Below are positions 1 through 4,901 of a DNA stretch of 5,486 nt, in pieces. Under the pieces are notes generated by a model. That model ran no database searches, was not told where the DNA came from, and was given only the letters and a program-made list of their open reading frames with translations. This DNA comes from Nitriliruptoraceae bacterium (GTDB taxonomy: Bacteria; Actinomycetota; Nitriliruptoria; Nitriliruptorales; Nitriliruptoraceae), in NCBI GenBank assembly GCA_007121975.1, contig SKJO01000271.1:1-5486 (forward strand), read 5' to 3'. A program made the position numbers and the translations under genes. The number at the start of each line of letters is the position of its first letter. The first letter of the stretch is position 1.

Positions 1-279
1 CTCGCGCAGCGCCAGAGCGAGGATGGGGCGGAAGGCCACCTCGACACCGACGGTCCCGGTGGCAGCCGGGTCGTTGCTGGCGGTCACGGCACCAGGTGTG
101 GCAACGGCACCGGACCCCCCGACGGCCGCCACGGCGATCGCAGCTGCGATCAGCAGCACCATCGTCGACCGCCACCGGCTGGCTCGGGGCCAGCGGGCGG
201 CGCGTCGCGAACCCGCGCCGGACCGGCTGAGCGCGTGCTGATCCCGTGCAACGCGACCATCGAGGTAGCGGCGCCCCAT
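1..279 (-). CDS. Exported or membrane-anchored protein, N-terminal fragment
   Basis: This reading frame is open from ATG at 279 to the left edge (93 codons), so the 3' part is missing. The start is supported by AGGAG at 288-292, eight bases upstream. The N-terminus is long and basic (about residues 1-39, many Arg). A hydrophobic stretch follows at about 41-58 (MVLLIAAAIAVAAVGG), then small-residue sites suited to signal peptidase I at about AVA60 or VTA67. Met40 (162) is an alternative start that would give a normal-length signal peptide, but it lacks as good a Shine-Dalgarno. The visible mature region (SNDPAATGTVGVEVAFRPIL) is Thr/Val/Ala rich and could begin a beta-sandwich secreted protein, which is a guess. 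I do not recognise the family. It is divergent from the CAP-SLH gene, with 144 bp between starts. The reading as an exported protein is fairly firm; the function is unknown. Confidence 0.68.
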   Translation of the reverse strand, partial: MGRRYLDGRVARDQHALSRSGAGSRRAARWPRASRWRSTMVLLIAAAIAVAAVGGSGAVATPGAVTASNDPAATGTVGVEVAFRPILALALRE

Positions 280-287
280 CAACCCTG

Positions 288-292
288 CTCCT
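288..292 (-). promoter_or_regulatory. Shine-Dalgarno deciding the start at 279
   Basis: AGGAG on the minus strand lies eight bases upstream of ATG 279. It favours the long N-terminus over Met40. Confidence 0.55.
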
Positions 293-304
293 GACCGCGG
301 CGCG

Positions 305-321
305 TGTGCTCGCCGAGCACA
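305..321. promoter_or_regulatory. 17-bp dyad in divergent promoter region
   Basis: TGTGCTCGCCGAGCACA is a perfect inverted repeat with 8-base arms around one central base. It sits between the divergent starts at 279 (minus) and 424 (plus), where a regulator could act on both genes. It matches no operator I can name; it differs from the GAAC-N4-GTTC type of the actinobacterial LexA box. It could also be a short hairpin in the 5' leader. No confident -10/-35 pair was found nearby. Confidence 0.35.
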
Positions 322-408
322 GCAAACACCCTCAACCGGCATACCACCGACGCTAGTCACCCCGTCGGACTCAAGGCGGACCGGCCCGCTGCCGAAATCC
401 GAGAACAC

Positions 409-415
409 GGGGAGG
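409..415 (+). promoter_or_regulatory. Shine-Dalgarno deciding the start at 424
   Basis: GGGGAGG is followed by eight bases and then ATG at 424. This selects 424 over the in-frame GTG at 304, which would add 40 residues with no export or domain signature. Confidence 0.75.
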
Positions 416-423
416 ACGACGAG

Positions 424-1644
424 ATGAACATCGTTGGAGAAGCGTGGGGCGGGACAGCAGCTCCGGACCAGGGCCGGTTGACCAGGGGGCGGCGAAGGAT
501 CCCGGCGTTGGTGACGCTGCTGGCCCTGCTCGTGGGGGCATCAGTGACCCCGTTGGCGGGTACGGCGGCGCAGGCGCTCACGGCACGTGAGCGGACCGCC
601 GACGAGCGTCTGCTCGAGCAGCGACTGTTCGAGCATCACCTCACCGCACGCTCGGACCCCGGCACCTACGGACACGGCGTGATGGACCCACAGCCGCCAC
701 TTCGCTGGGCGGACGACGTCGCCGTCGTCGCGCGGGCCTGGTCAGACGAGATGGCCCGTACGCGGGTGTTCGAGCACAACCCACACTTCTCCTCCCAGAC
801 CTGCTGCTGGCGGCGGATCGGGGAGAACATCGTGATGGGCGGTCCCGGGTACCTCGACGCCTTCACCGTCGAGGAGGTCGCCGACCGCTTCATGCAGTTG
901 TGGATGGACTCCGACGGTCACCGGCGGAACCTGATGGGCAGCTCCCACGAGCACATCGCGCTCGGTGCCTCCATCGCCTCCGACGGAGCGGTGTACGTGA
1001 CCGCGGTGCTGCGAAGCCCGACCCGCGACGCACCGCCCTGCTCGCCGACCTATCCGGTGCTGGCAGGCAGCGAGCAGACGCTCCCCAGCGACCCAGAGCC
1101 TGAGCCCGAACGTCAGCCGGAGCCAGAGCCTGAGCCGGAACGTCAGCCGGAGCCAGAGCCTGAGCCGGAACGTCAGCCGGAGCCGGAGCCTGAGCCGGAA
1201 CGTGAGCCGGGTCCCGAGCCGGGTCCCGAGCCGGATCTCGAACCGGATCTCGAACCAGAGCCCGCATCCGACCCGGAGGACGAGCGCGATCCCGAACCGC
1301 ATCCGGTGTTCTCCGACATCATCGGGTCCACCCATGCTGCTGCGATCCTGGCGGTGATCGACGCGGGTATCGCCAACGGCTACCCCGACGGCACCTACCG
1401 CCCCGACCACCCCGTCACCCGCGGGCAGATGGCCACCTTCCTGAGCAACGCGCTGGACCTCGAGCCCTCCGCCCCCGCCTTCCACGACGCCATCGGCACC
1501 ACCCACGCCCCCGCCATCGGCGCGATCACCGCCGAGGGCATCGCCGGTGGCTACCTCGACGGCACCTACCGCCCCGACCACCCCGTCACCCGCGGGCAGA
1601 TGGCCACCTTCCTGAGCAACGCGCTGGACCTCGCCCCGTCCTGA
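424..1644 (+). CDS. Secreted CAP-domain protein with two SLH domains
   Basis: This is a 406-residue exported protein. Residues 18-51 form a signal peptide: basic RLTRGRRR, a hydrophobic core at about 26-45, and likely cleavage after AQA51. Residues about 60-198 are a CAP (SCP/PR-1) domain, shown by FEHN (116-119), GENI (133-136) and GHRRNLM (165-171). His118, Glu134 and His166 are candidates for the conserved CAP cleft. A Cys-Cys pair is at 127-128 and another Cys at 206. Residues about 218-290 are a Pro/Glu-rich linker of 10-residue repeats. Two S-layer homology domains follow (about 296-347 and 353-406), each with DGTYRPDHPVTRGQMATF. SLH domains normally bind pyruvylated secondary cell-wall polymer, usually as three copies, so two suggests surface tethering by a short anchor or by an oligomer. 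Bacterial CAP proteins have few proven activities, so the enzymatic or binding role is open. The gene ends 52 bp before the next one on the same strand. Confidence 0.92.
   Translation: MNIVGEAWGGTAAPDQGRLTRGRRRIPALVTLLALLVGASVTPLAGTAAQALTARERTADERLLEQRLFEHHLTARSDPGTYGHGVMDPQPPLRWADDVAVVARAWSDEMARTRVFEHNPHFSSQTCCWRRIGENIVMGGPGYLDAFTVEEVADRFMQLWMDSDGHRRNLMGSSHEHIALGASIASDGAVYVTAVLRSPTRDAPPCSPTYPVLAGSEQTLPSDPEPEPERQPEPEPEPERQPEPEPEPERQPEPEPEPEREPGPEPGPEPDLEPDLEPEPASDPEDERDPEPHPVFSDIIGSTHAAAILAVIDAGIANGYPDGTYRPDHPVTRGQMATFLSNALDLEPSAPAFHDAIGTTHAPAIGAITAEGIAGGYLDGTYRPDHPVTRGQMATFLSNALDLAPS
1094..1213 (+). repeat. Four 30-bp tandem repeats encoding a Pro/Glu linker
   Basis: Units begin at 1094, 1124, 1154 and 1184. 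Each encodes a ten-residue PEPEPERQPE-type block. The second and third are identical, the first has one difference, and the fourth is degenerate at its edges. They lie in frame in the linker between the CAP and SLH domains, so copy-number change would alter linker length without a frameshift. Confidence 0.9.
1206..1256 (+). repeat. Two pairs of 12-bp repeats extending the linker
   Basis: After the 30-bp array come two copies of a GAGCCGGGTCCC unit and then two copies of a CCGGATCTCGAA unit. They encode EPGPEPGP and EPDLEPDLEP. Both are in frame, four codons per unit, and continue the acidic Pro-rich spacer. Confidence 0.75.
1386..1462 (+). repeat. SLH direct repeat, copy 1
   Basis: This 77-bp stretch is identical to 1557-1633, offset by 171 bp (57 codons). 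It encodes the conserved C-terminal half of SLH domain 1. Flanking halves of the two SLH domains have diverged. Confidence 0.92.
1557..1633 (+). repeat. SLH direct repeat, copy 2
   Basis: This is identical over 77 bp to 1386-1462. Identity at all third-codon positions points to recent duplication or gene conversion, not only selection on the protein. Confidence 0.92.
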
Positions 1645-1696
1645 ACCGCCGCGGTGGCACGGGCTACGGTGGCCGGGTCACGACCAGGGCCACCCC

Positions 1697-2116
1697 ATGA
1701 CCTCGCAGCGCTTCACCTTCGCCTTCGAACCCCGCTTCCGCCGCCTGCTGGGCGTGATCGGCGTGCGCCCGGACACCGCCTGGGTCACGATCGACGACAC
1801 GTGGTTCACCGCACGCTTCGGCCGCTTCCGGGTCCGCACGCCGGTCGCCAACCTCGCGGACGTGATGATCACCCGCGACTACCGCTGGTACACGGCCATC
1901 GGGCCGCGAGGTTCGTTCGCCGATCGCGGCGCGACCTTCGGAACCACCACCCGCGCGGGCGTGTGCGTGTGCTTCCACGAGCCGGTCACCGCGCTCGCCG
2001 GCCGGCTGGTGCGCCACCCGGGCCTGACCCTCACCGTCGAGGATCCCGAGGCGCTGGCCGCCGCCATCCAGGCACGCATCGACGCCGCGACGACCGACGA
2101 CGGGGCCGAGACGTGA
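1697..2116 (+). CDS. Conserved-looking hypothetical protein, 139 aa
   Basis: The protein is soluble, with no signal peptide or membrane segment. It starts MTSQRFTFAFEP and is rich in beta-type segments with aromatic residues (AWVTIDD at 28-34, ARFGRFRVRTP at 39-49, RDYRWYTAIGP at 60-70, GVCVCFHEP at 88-96). It ends in an Ala-rich helix (about 116-131). The pattern resembles uncharacterised actinobacterial proteins of similar length that share an RFGPWxVRTP-N-YRW-IGP-HP-LTVTV-DP layout. That is recalled resemblance, not a search result, and no function is known to me. The ATG is preceded by a weak AGGG about nine bases upstream. The stop overlaps the next start as GTGA (2113-2116), so the two are probably translationally coupled. 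Two Cys (90, 92) form a CVC motif of unknown importance. Confidence 0.82.
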   Translation: MTSQRFTFAFEPRFRRLLGVIGVRPDTAWVTIDDTWFTARFGRFRVRTPVANLADVMITRDYRWYTAIGPRGSFADRGATFGTTTRAGVCVCFHEPVTALAGRLVRHPGLTLTVEDPEALAAAIQARIDAATTDDGAET

Positions 2117-2631
2117 CCCGCGAGGCCGACCGCCTGCGGCTGGCGACGGTGAGCGGCCGCGCGCTGGACGGCACCCCGCGCGAGCTCCCGGCCGAGCTCC
2201 CCGCGATCCTCACTTTGGTGATTGTCGCGTTCCGCCAGCGTCAGCAGCGCGACGTGGACCGCTGGATCGACCTCGCGGTCGACCTTGGCATGGCGGGTAC
2301 ACCGCTCGGGGCGCACGAGCCGCTCGAGCAGGCCGTGATCGAGGTTCCCGTGCTCGGCCGGCGCTACCTCGGCGCCCGACGGCTCATCGACGGGGGCATG
2401 GCCACGAGCATCGCCGACCCGGAGGTGCTCGCGCGCACCATCACCGTCTACACCGACCCGGGCCGGTTCCGCCGACGGTGCGGGATCACGACCGCCGAGC
2501 AGGTCACCGCCCTGCTGACCGCCCGGGACGGCACGGTGCGCTGGTCGGCGACCGGTCCGCCCGGCTCCGACGCGCGTGGGTCGCTCGCCGCGGCGCTGGA
2601 GGCCGGCGCGTCGGACCCCGGGCACGGTTGA
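2113..2631 (+). CDS. Thioredoxin-fold, Atp10-like protein without CxxC
   Basis: This 172-residue protein starts at GTG 2113, which overlaps the upstream stop by GTGA. The frame is open further upstream, but that part lies over the preceding gene and looks like shadow sequence. The pattern suggests a thioredoxin-like fold close to mitochondrial Atp10-type proteins: a G-x-LDG-x-x-x-LP opening (15-26), strand LTLVIVAF (33-40) followed by RQRQQRDVDRW (41-51), EVPVL (77-81), a GARRLIDGGM helix (87-96), strand TITVYTD (109-115) and a final strand-turn with DGTVRW (139-144). The family places Q/x-Q-x-x-V-x-x-W where redox thioredoxins have CxxC. The only Cys here is 123, so thiol-disulfide exchange is unlikely. 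No signal peptide is visible, so it is probably cytoplasmic. The specific role is unknown; Atp10 itself acts in ATP-synthase assembly, and I do not infer that here. Confidence 0.78.
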   Translation: MTREADRLRLATVSGRALDGTPRELPAELPAILTLVIVAFRQRQQRDVDRWIDLAVDLGMAGTPLGAHEPLEQAVIEVPVLGRRYLGARRLIDGGMATSIADPEVLARTITVYTDPGRFRRRCGITTAEQVTALLTARDGTVRWSATGPPGSDARGSLAAALEAGASDPGHG

Positions 2632-2658
2632 GCGCCGGGCTCCACCCGCACCGCCTGC

Positions 2659-2734
2659 CAGCCATGCCGGCAGCCAGCCATGCGGGCAGCCCGCCATGCT
2701 CAGTCAGCCATGCGGGCAGCCAGCCATGCTCAGT
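2659..2734. repeat. 30-bp tandem repeat in convergent gap
   Basis: Two 30-bp units (2675-2704 and 2705-2734) differ at one base (C2692 versus A2722). They are preceded by a 16-bp partial unit (2659-2674). Each unit is built from CAGCCATGCGGGCAGC plus a 14-bp GCCATGCTCAGT part. The last unit overlaps the TGA stop of the minus-strand phosphatase (2730-2732). Unit 1 contains GCGG/CCGC arms around a five-base loop, which the change at 2722 breaks in unit 2. There is no T-run, so a terminator role between the convergent genes is unproven. Confidence 0.85.
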
Positions 2735-3356
2735 CAGCACCGAGGAGCACCGGGGCGAGTTCGTCGATCAGCTCCCGCACGGTGGTGGCCATCACCTGGT
2801 AGTGAGCGTCGGACCTACCGTAGGGGTCGGCGATGTCCTCGGGTCCCGCCGACGTCGAGGTGGCGTCCCGGGCGTCGGCACGCCGGGTGGTGGCGTCCCG
2901 GGCCGTCGCGCGCGGTGCCGGCGCACGCTGAGCATCGGCGCGCCGCACCACCTCGAGCACGCGGTCATCGGCGGCGTCGGGCAGGCCATCCGGGTCGATC
3001 CCGCCGACCAGGCGGGCGAGCTCGCGCAGGGTGAAGCAGCGGGCAGCGAGGCTGGCGTCAGCCGTGACCAGCAGATCTCGGTGCTGCTCGGTCATGGTCA
3101 GCAGGATCGTGCGCTCGTCGTCGAGGTCGTCGTCCACGGGCCGGGAACGGTGTTCCTCGAGGTCCAGTCCGAGGTCACGGGCGATCGCGGCCGAGGGTCC
3201 GGCCGCCTCGTCACCGTGGCGGGCGTGTACCCCGGCGCTGTCCACGCCGACCCGTGCCGCGGCGCCCCGCGCACGGACCTCGGCGGCGAGCATCGCGGCA
3301 GCCAACGGGCTGCGACAGATGTTTGCCGTGCACACCACGACCAGTCGTACCGCCAT
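2730..3356 (-). CDS. Low-molecular-weight protein tyrosine phosphatase
   Basis: The product (208 aa) hydrolyses phosphotyrosine or a related phosphoester through a Cys-phosphate intermediate. The P-loop VCTANICRSP sits at the N-terminus, with nucleophile Cys9, second Cys14, Arg15 and Ser16 (CX5R-S). The DPY loop (177-179) supplies the general acid Asp177. Other family signatures are DSAGVHARHGDEAAGPSA (39-56) and LTMTEQHRD (86-94). The start at 3356 has GGAGGGAGG six bases upstream and places the P-loop at the usual position; an in-frame ATG at 3455 adds 33 residues with no such support. Family members are usually about 150-165 aa. The extra length lies mainly at about 138-172, a charged Ala/Arg insert containing two 10-residue repeats. 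Possible substrates include exopolysaccharide tyrosine kinases or protein-arginine phosphate; nothing here decides. The related arsenate reductases are less likely given the DPY loop. Confidence 0.9.
   Translation of the reverse strand: MAVRLVVVCTANICRSPLAAAMLAAEVRARGAAARVGVDSAGVHARHGDEAAGPSAAIARDLGLDLEEHRSRPVDDDLDDERTILLTMTEQHRDLLVTADASLAARCFTLRELARLVGGIDPDGLPDAADDRVLEVVRRADAQRAPAPRATARDATTRRADARDATSTSAGPEDIADPYGRSDAHYQVMATTVRELIDELAPVLLGAD
2859..2903. repeat. In-frame 30-bp period repeat inside the phosphatase
   Basis: GGTGGCGTCCCGGGC occurs at 2859-2873 and 2889-2903, offset by exactly 30 bp. It encodes two ARDAT-starting decapeptides (about residues 152-161 and 162-171) in the insert before the DPY loop. 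Confidence 0.75.
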
Positions 3357-3362
3357 CCGGGA

Positions 3363-3371
3363 CCTCCCTCC
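3363..3371 (-). promoter_or_regulatory. Shine-Dalgarno deciding the phosphatase start
   Basis: GGAGGGAGG on the minus strand lies six bases upstream of ATG 3356. It is the strongest ribosome binding site in the window and rejects the longer start at 3455. Confidence 0.8.
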
Positions 3372-3379
3372 GTGGCGCT

Positions 3380-3391
3380 CTTGGCGCCAAG
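3380..3391. promoter_or_regulatory. 12-bp palindrome upstream of phosphatase
   Basis: CTTGGCGCCAAG is a perfect palindrome, and the symmetry continues as GC/GC after one mismatch on each side. It lies 24 bp upstream of the phosphatase start and just behind its Shine-Dalgarno, so it could be an operator or a leader hairpin. No known regulator is assigned. Confidence 0.35.
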
Positions 3392-3415
3392 CGCACGCCA
3401 ACCGGCCGGCGATCG

Positions 3416-3462
3416 CCGTCGCGGACCACGGCCGCTGCACACCGTCGCGGACCACGGCCGCT
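3416..3462. repeat. 21-bp direct repeat in divergent spacer
   Basis: CCGTCGCGGACCACGGCCGCT occurs at 3416-3436 and 3442-3462 without mismatch, separated by five bases (period 26). It lies in the spacer between the divergent phosphatase and membrane-protein genes. It could be a pair of protein-binding sites or a simple slippage duplication. Confidence 0.8.
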
Positions 3463-3470
3463 CCACGCTA

Positions 3471-3492
3471 CCGCGGCCCGACCGCGGCCCGA
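3471..3492. repeat. 11-bp tandem duplication
   Basis: CCGCGGCCCGA occurs twice without a gap, directly after the 21-bp repeat pair. It contains the SacII-type palindrome CCGCGG in each unit. It is probably part of the same low-complexity spacer. Confidence 0.65.
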
Positions 3493-3529
3493 GGGCAGGC
3501 CGCCCGAGGCCGGCGGGACCCCCGACCCT

Positions 3530-3541
3530 GGTCGAACGACC
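3530..3541. promoter_or_regulatory. GGTCGAACGACC near-palindrome upstream of membrane gene
   Basis: Five-base arms GGTCG/CGACC flank AA, 53 bp before the ATG at 3595. A wider CCCTGGTCG...CGACGGTCAGGG pairing is possible with wobble pairs. This is a candidate operator or leader hairpin only. Confidence 0.25.
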
Positions 3542-3594
3542 GACGGTCAGGGAGGCTGATCCCGATACCCCACGACCCGTCCGGAGCCACCACG

Positions 3595-4329
3595 ATGCCC
3601 GCCGCCGACCCGCCTGTCGCCCCAGCACAGCCCGCCGCCGGCCTGGCCCGACCCCCGGAGGTCACCGCACGGCACGGCACGGCGCTCGCCGCGACCTCGG
3701 TCGCCCTCCTGGCGGCGCTCGGGCTGATGGGTCTGGTGTTCAGCTCCTCGCCGCCGCCGCGGCTCGACGGCCACCTCGACGTCCTGCTCGACGGCTTCGT
3801 GCGCTACCGCTGGGGGTTCGTCGGTGCCGCGCTGATCGCACCGACGTTCGTCGCGCTGCTGCTACTGCTGCTGCATGTGGCCGGGGTACCGACCAGCAGC
3901 GCCCGACGGTCGGTGGGCACCACCCTGCTCGGCGGCTACGCGGCGATCGCCACCCTGGTGTACACGTCCCAGTTCACCATCCTGCCCCGACTGCTGGCAC
4001 GCGATCCGGAACTGGCCACGTGGTGGTACCTGCACGATGTGGACTCGATCCCCTACGCGCTGGACCTGGCCGGCTATGCGCTGCTCGGGATCGCCGCGAT
4101 CCTGCTGGCCAGCACCCTGATCGGTCGGGCACGGCGGCTGACGGCGATCGGTTGGCTGCTGATCGTGATGGGCGTGCTGTCGCTGGCGGCGCTGGGCCTG
4201 CACGGCGCCGGAGCCGATACGGCCGCGAGCATTGCCACGGCGAGCAGCGGGGCGTGCACCCTGCCCATCGCCGTGCTGGGCATCTTGGAGGGCCGTGCGG
4301 TGCGACGGCGGGTTGCACCGGGCGGCTGA
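3595..4329 (+). CDS. Probable six-helix integral membrane protein, 244 aa
   Basis: The start at 3595 has GGAG (3583-3586) eight bases upstream; the frame is open much further upstream only because it is antisense to the phosphatase. After a Pro/Ala-rich cytoplasmic-type N-terminus (1-27), hydrophobic segments lie at about 29-50, 72-95, 107-130, 152-175, 182-203 and 210-231. The loop after helix 3 holds the most distinctive residues: YTSQFTILPRLLARDPELATWWYLHDVDSIPY (about 123-154). The C-terminus is short and basic (RAVRRRV). The TSQ-LPRL-WY-SIPY-LDL-GY arrangement resembles uncharacterised small membrane proteins of bacteria that I recall, but I cannot give a family name or function. No transporter, kinase or peptidase motif is visible. 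The stop codon lies inside the first unit of a 16-bp tandem repeat. It is divergent from the phosphatase (238 bp between starts). Confidence 0.86.
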   Translation: MPAADPPVAPAQPAAGLARPPEVTARHGTALAATSVALLAALGLMGLVFSSSPPPRLDGHLDVLLDGFVRYRWGFVGAALIAPTFVALLLLLLHVAGVPTSSARRSVGTTLLGGYAAIATLVYTSQFTILPRLLARDPELATWWYLHDVDSIPYALDLAGYALLGIAAILLASTLIGRARRLTAIGWLLIVMGVLSLAALGLHGAGADTAASIATASSGACTLPIAVLGILEGRAVRRRVAPGG

Positions 4330-4368
4330 CCCGACGGGCGGCTGAGCCGACGGGCGGCTGACCCGACG
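4321..4368 (+). repeat. Three 16-bp tandem repeats over a stop codon
   Basis: GGCGGCTGACCCGACG is repeated at 4321-4336, 4337-4352 (one change, C to G) and 4353-4368, followed by a partial GGCAGC. The TGA of the membrane-protein gene (4327-4329) is inside unit 1. Because 16 is not a multiple of three, each unit reads in a different frame. Confidence 0.85.
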
Positions 4369-4410
4369 GGCAGCGGTCCCTTCCTGCCGGACCCGGCGTG
4401 ATCCCGCTTC

Positions 4411-4464
4411 GCGGCCGGGCGGTCCTGCGGCGCGGCCGGACGGTCCCGCGGCGCGGCCGGGCGG
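4411..4464. repeat. 21-bp tandem repeats, about 2.6 copies
   Basis: Units 4411-4431 and 4432-4452 differ at two bases, and a partial third unit covers 4453-4464. Each opens with GCGGCCGG. The sequence is almost pure G/C and is separate in period and sequence from the preceding 16-bp array. Confidence 0.8.
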
Positions 4465-4485
4465 AGCCTCACCCCGCGCTCTGCG

Positions 4486-4533
4486 ATGTGGCGTACCCAA
4501 CCGGACGCTCATGACCGGATGCGTACGCCGCAT
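4486..4533. repeat. 48-bp palindromic element, copy 1
   Basis: ATGTGGCGTAC (4486-4496) and GTACGCCGCAT (4523-4533) are 11-base inverted arms with one T:G wobble, enclosing 26 bases. Inside lie ACCGGA direct repeats and a TCATGA palindrome. A competing hairpin GGATGCG/CGCATCC with a five-base loop spans 4517-4535. It is 47/48 identical to copy 2. Confidence 0.85.
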
Positions 4534-4548
4534 CCTCCACGCTGGACC

Positions 4549-4596
4549 ATGCGGCGTACCCAACCGGACGCTCATGACCGGATGCGTACGCCGCAT
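4549..4596. repeat. 48-bp palindromic element, copy 2
   Basis: ATGCGGCGTAC (4549-4559) and GTACGCCGCAT (4586-4596) are perfect 11-base inverted arms. The copy lies 63 bp from copy 1, with 15 unrelated bases between. The competing 7-bp hairpin is at 4580-4598. The left arm here can also pair perfectly with the right arm of copy 1. It looks like an intergenic palindromic repeat of the REP/BIME kind, although family membership is not established. Confidence 0.85.
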
Positions 4597-4826
4597 CCCC
4601 AGCAGCCCCCCAGGCATCCCCGCCATCGACGCCCAGCGCGCATCAACGCGCAACTCACGCGCGTCCGCGCGTCCCCGATAACGCTCCGGAGCGCCCGTCG
4701 CCCGGCGAGTCCGTCCAGCGCGCGCAGAAGCGCTTCCGCGGCAGCGACTTGGCGCGCTCAGTGCGCAGGTCGTGCGCTGAAAGCACGTCACGAACCTGTC
4801 CACCCCGCCGACCGCGTCGCTGACTC

Positions 4827-4866
4827 TCCGCTGGTGCGCCTGCCGATCCGCTGGTGCGCCTGCCGG
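4827..4866. repeat. 20-bp tandem duplication
   Basis: TCCGCTGGTGCGCCTGCCGA (4827-4846) is followed directly by a copy differing only in the last base (4847-4866). It lies immediately before the strong hairpin. Confidence 0.8.
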
Positions 4867-4868
4867 CC

Positions 4869-4901
4869 CGGCTGCCGAACCTGATGGGGGTTCGGCAGCC
4901 G
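4869..4901. terminator. 13-bp perfect hairpin, terminator-like without U-run
   Basis: CGGCTGCCGAACC (4869-4881) pairs perfectly with GGTTCGGCAGCCG (4889-4901) around the seven-base loop TGATGGG. This is the most stable simple hairpin I can see in the window. It lacks a T-run on either side, as many actinobacterial terminators do. The nearest gene ending upstream on the plus strand is over 500 bp away and the next gene starts 107 bp downstream. It could therefore be a terminator for an unseen transcript, an insulator, or a leader structure. Confidence 0.5.

Noticed and set aside
304..423. GTG at 304 as start of the CAP-SLH gene
   Set aside because: It would add 40 residues ahead of the signal peptide and overlap the dyad; ATG 424 has an excellent Shine-Dalgarno.
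742..1581. 279-codon open frame on the minus strand
   Set aside because: It is antisense to the CAP-SLH gene; its RLRLRLRL pattern is just the complement of the Pro/Glu repeats.
1654..2112. Upstream extension of the thioredoxin-like gene
   Set aside because: It overlaps the 139-aa gene in another frame and has Arg/Pro/His-rich shadow composition; GTG 2113 with the GTGA overlap fits better.
3357..3455. N-terminal extension of the phosphatase
   Set aside because: The CX5R loop must lie near the N-terminus, and the strong Shine-Dalgarno at 3363-3371 fixes the start at 3356.
2478..4361. 627-codon open frame on the plus strand
   Set aside because: It runs over the 3' end of the thioredoxin-like gene, antisense to the phosphatase and out of frame with the membrane protein, with Arg/Pro/Gly-rich composition and no domain. 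The phosphatase has clear catalytic motifs on the other strand.
4486..4596. CRISPR array
   Set aside because: There are only two repeats of 48 bp with a 15-bp spacer, which is too short for a spacer, and no cas gene is present.
3862..4803. 313-codon minus-strand frame containing MRRTHP repeats
   Set aside because: Its first part translates the intergenic repeats and the rest is antisense to the membrane protein. No convincing ribosome site or domain was seen.
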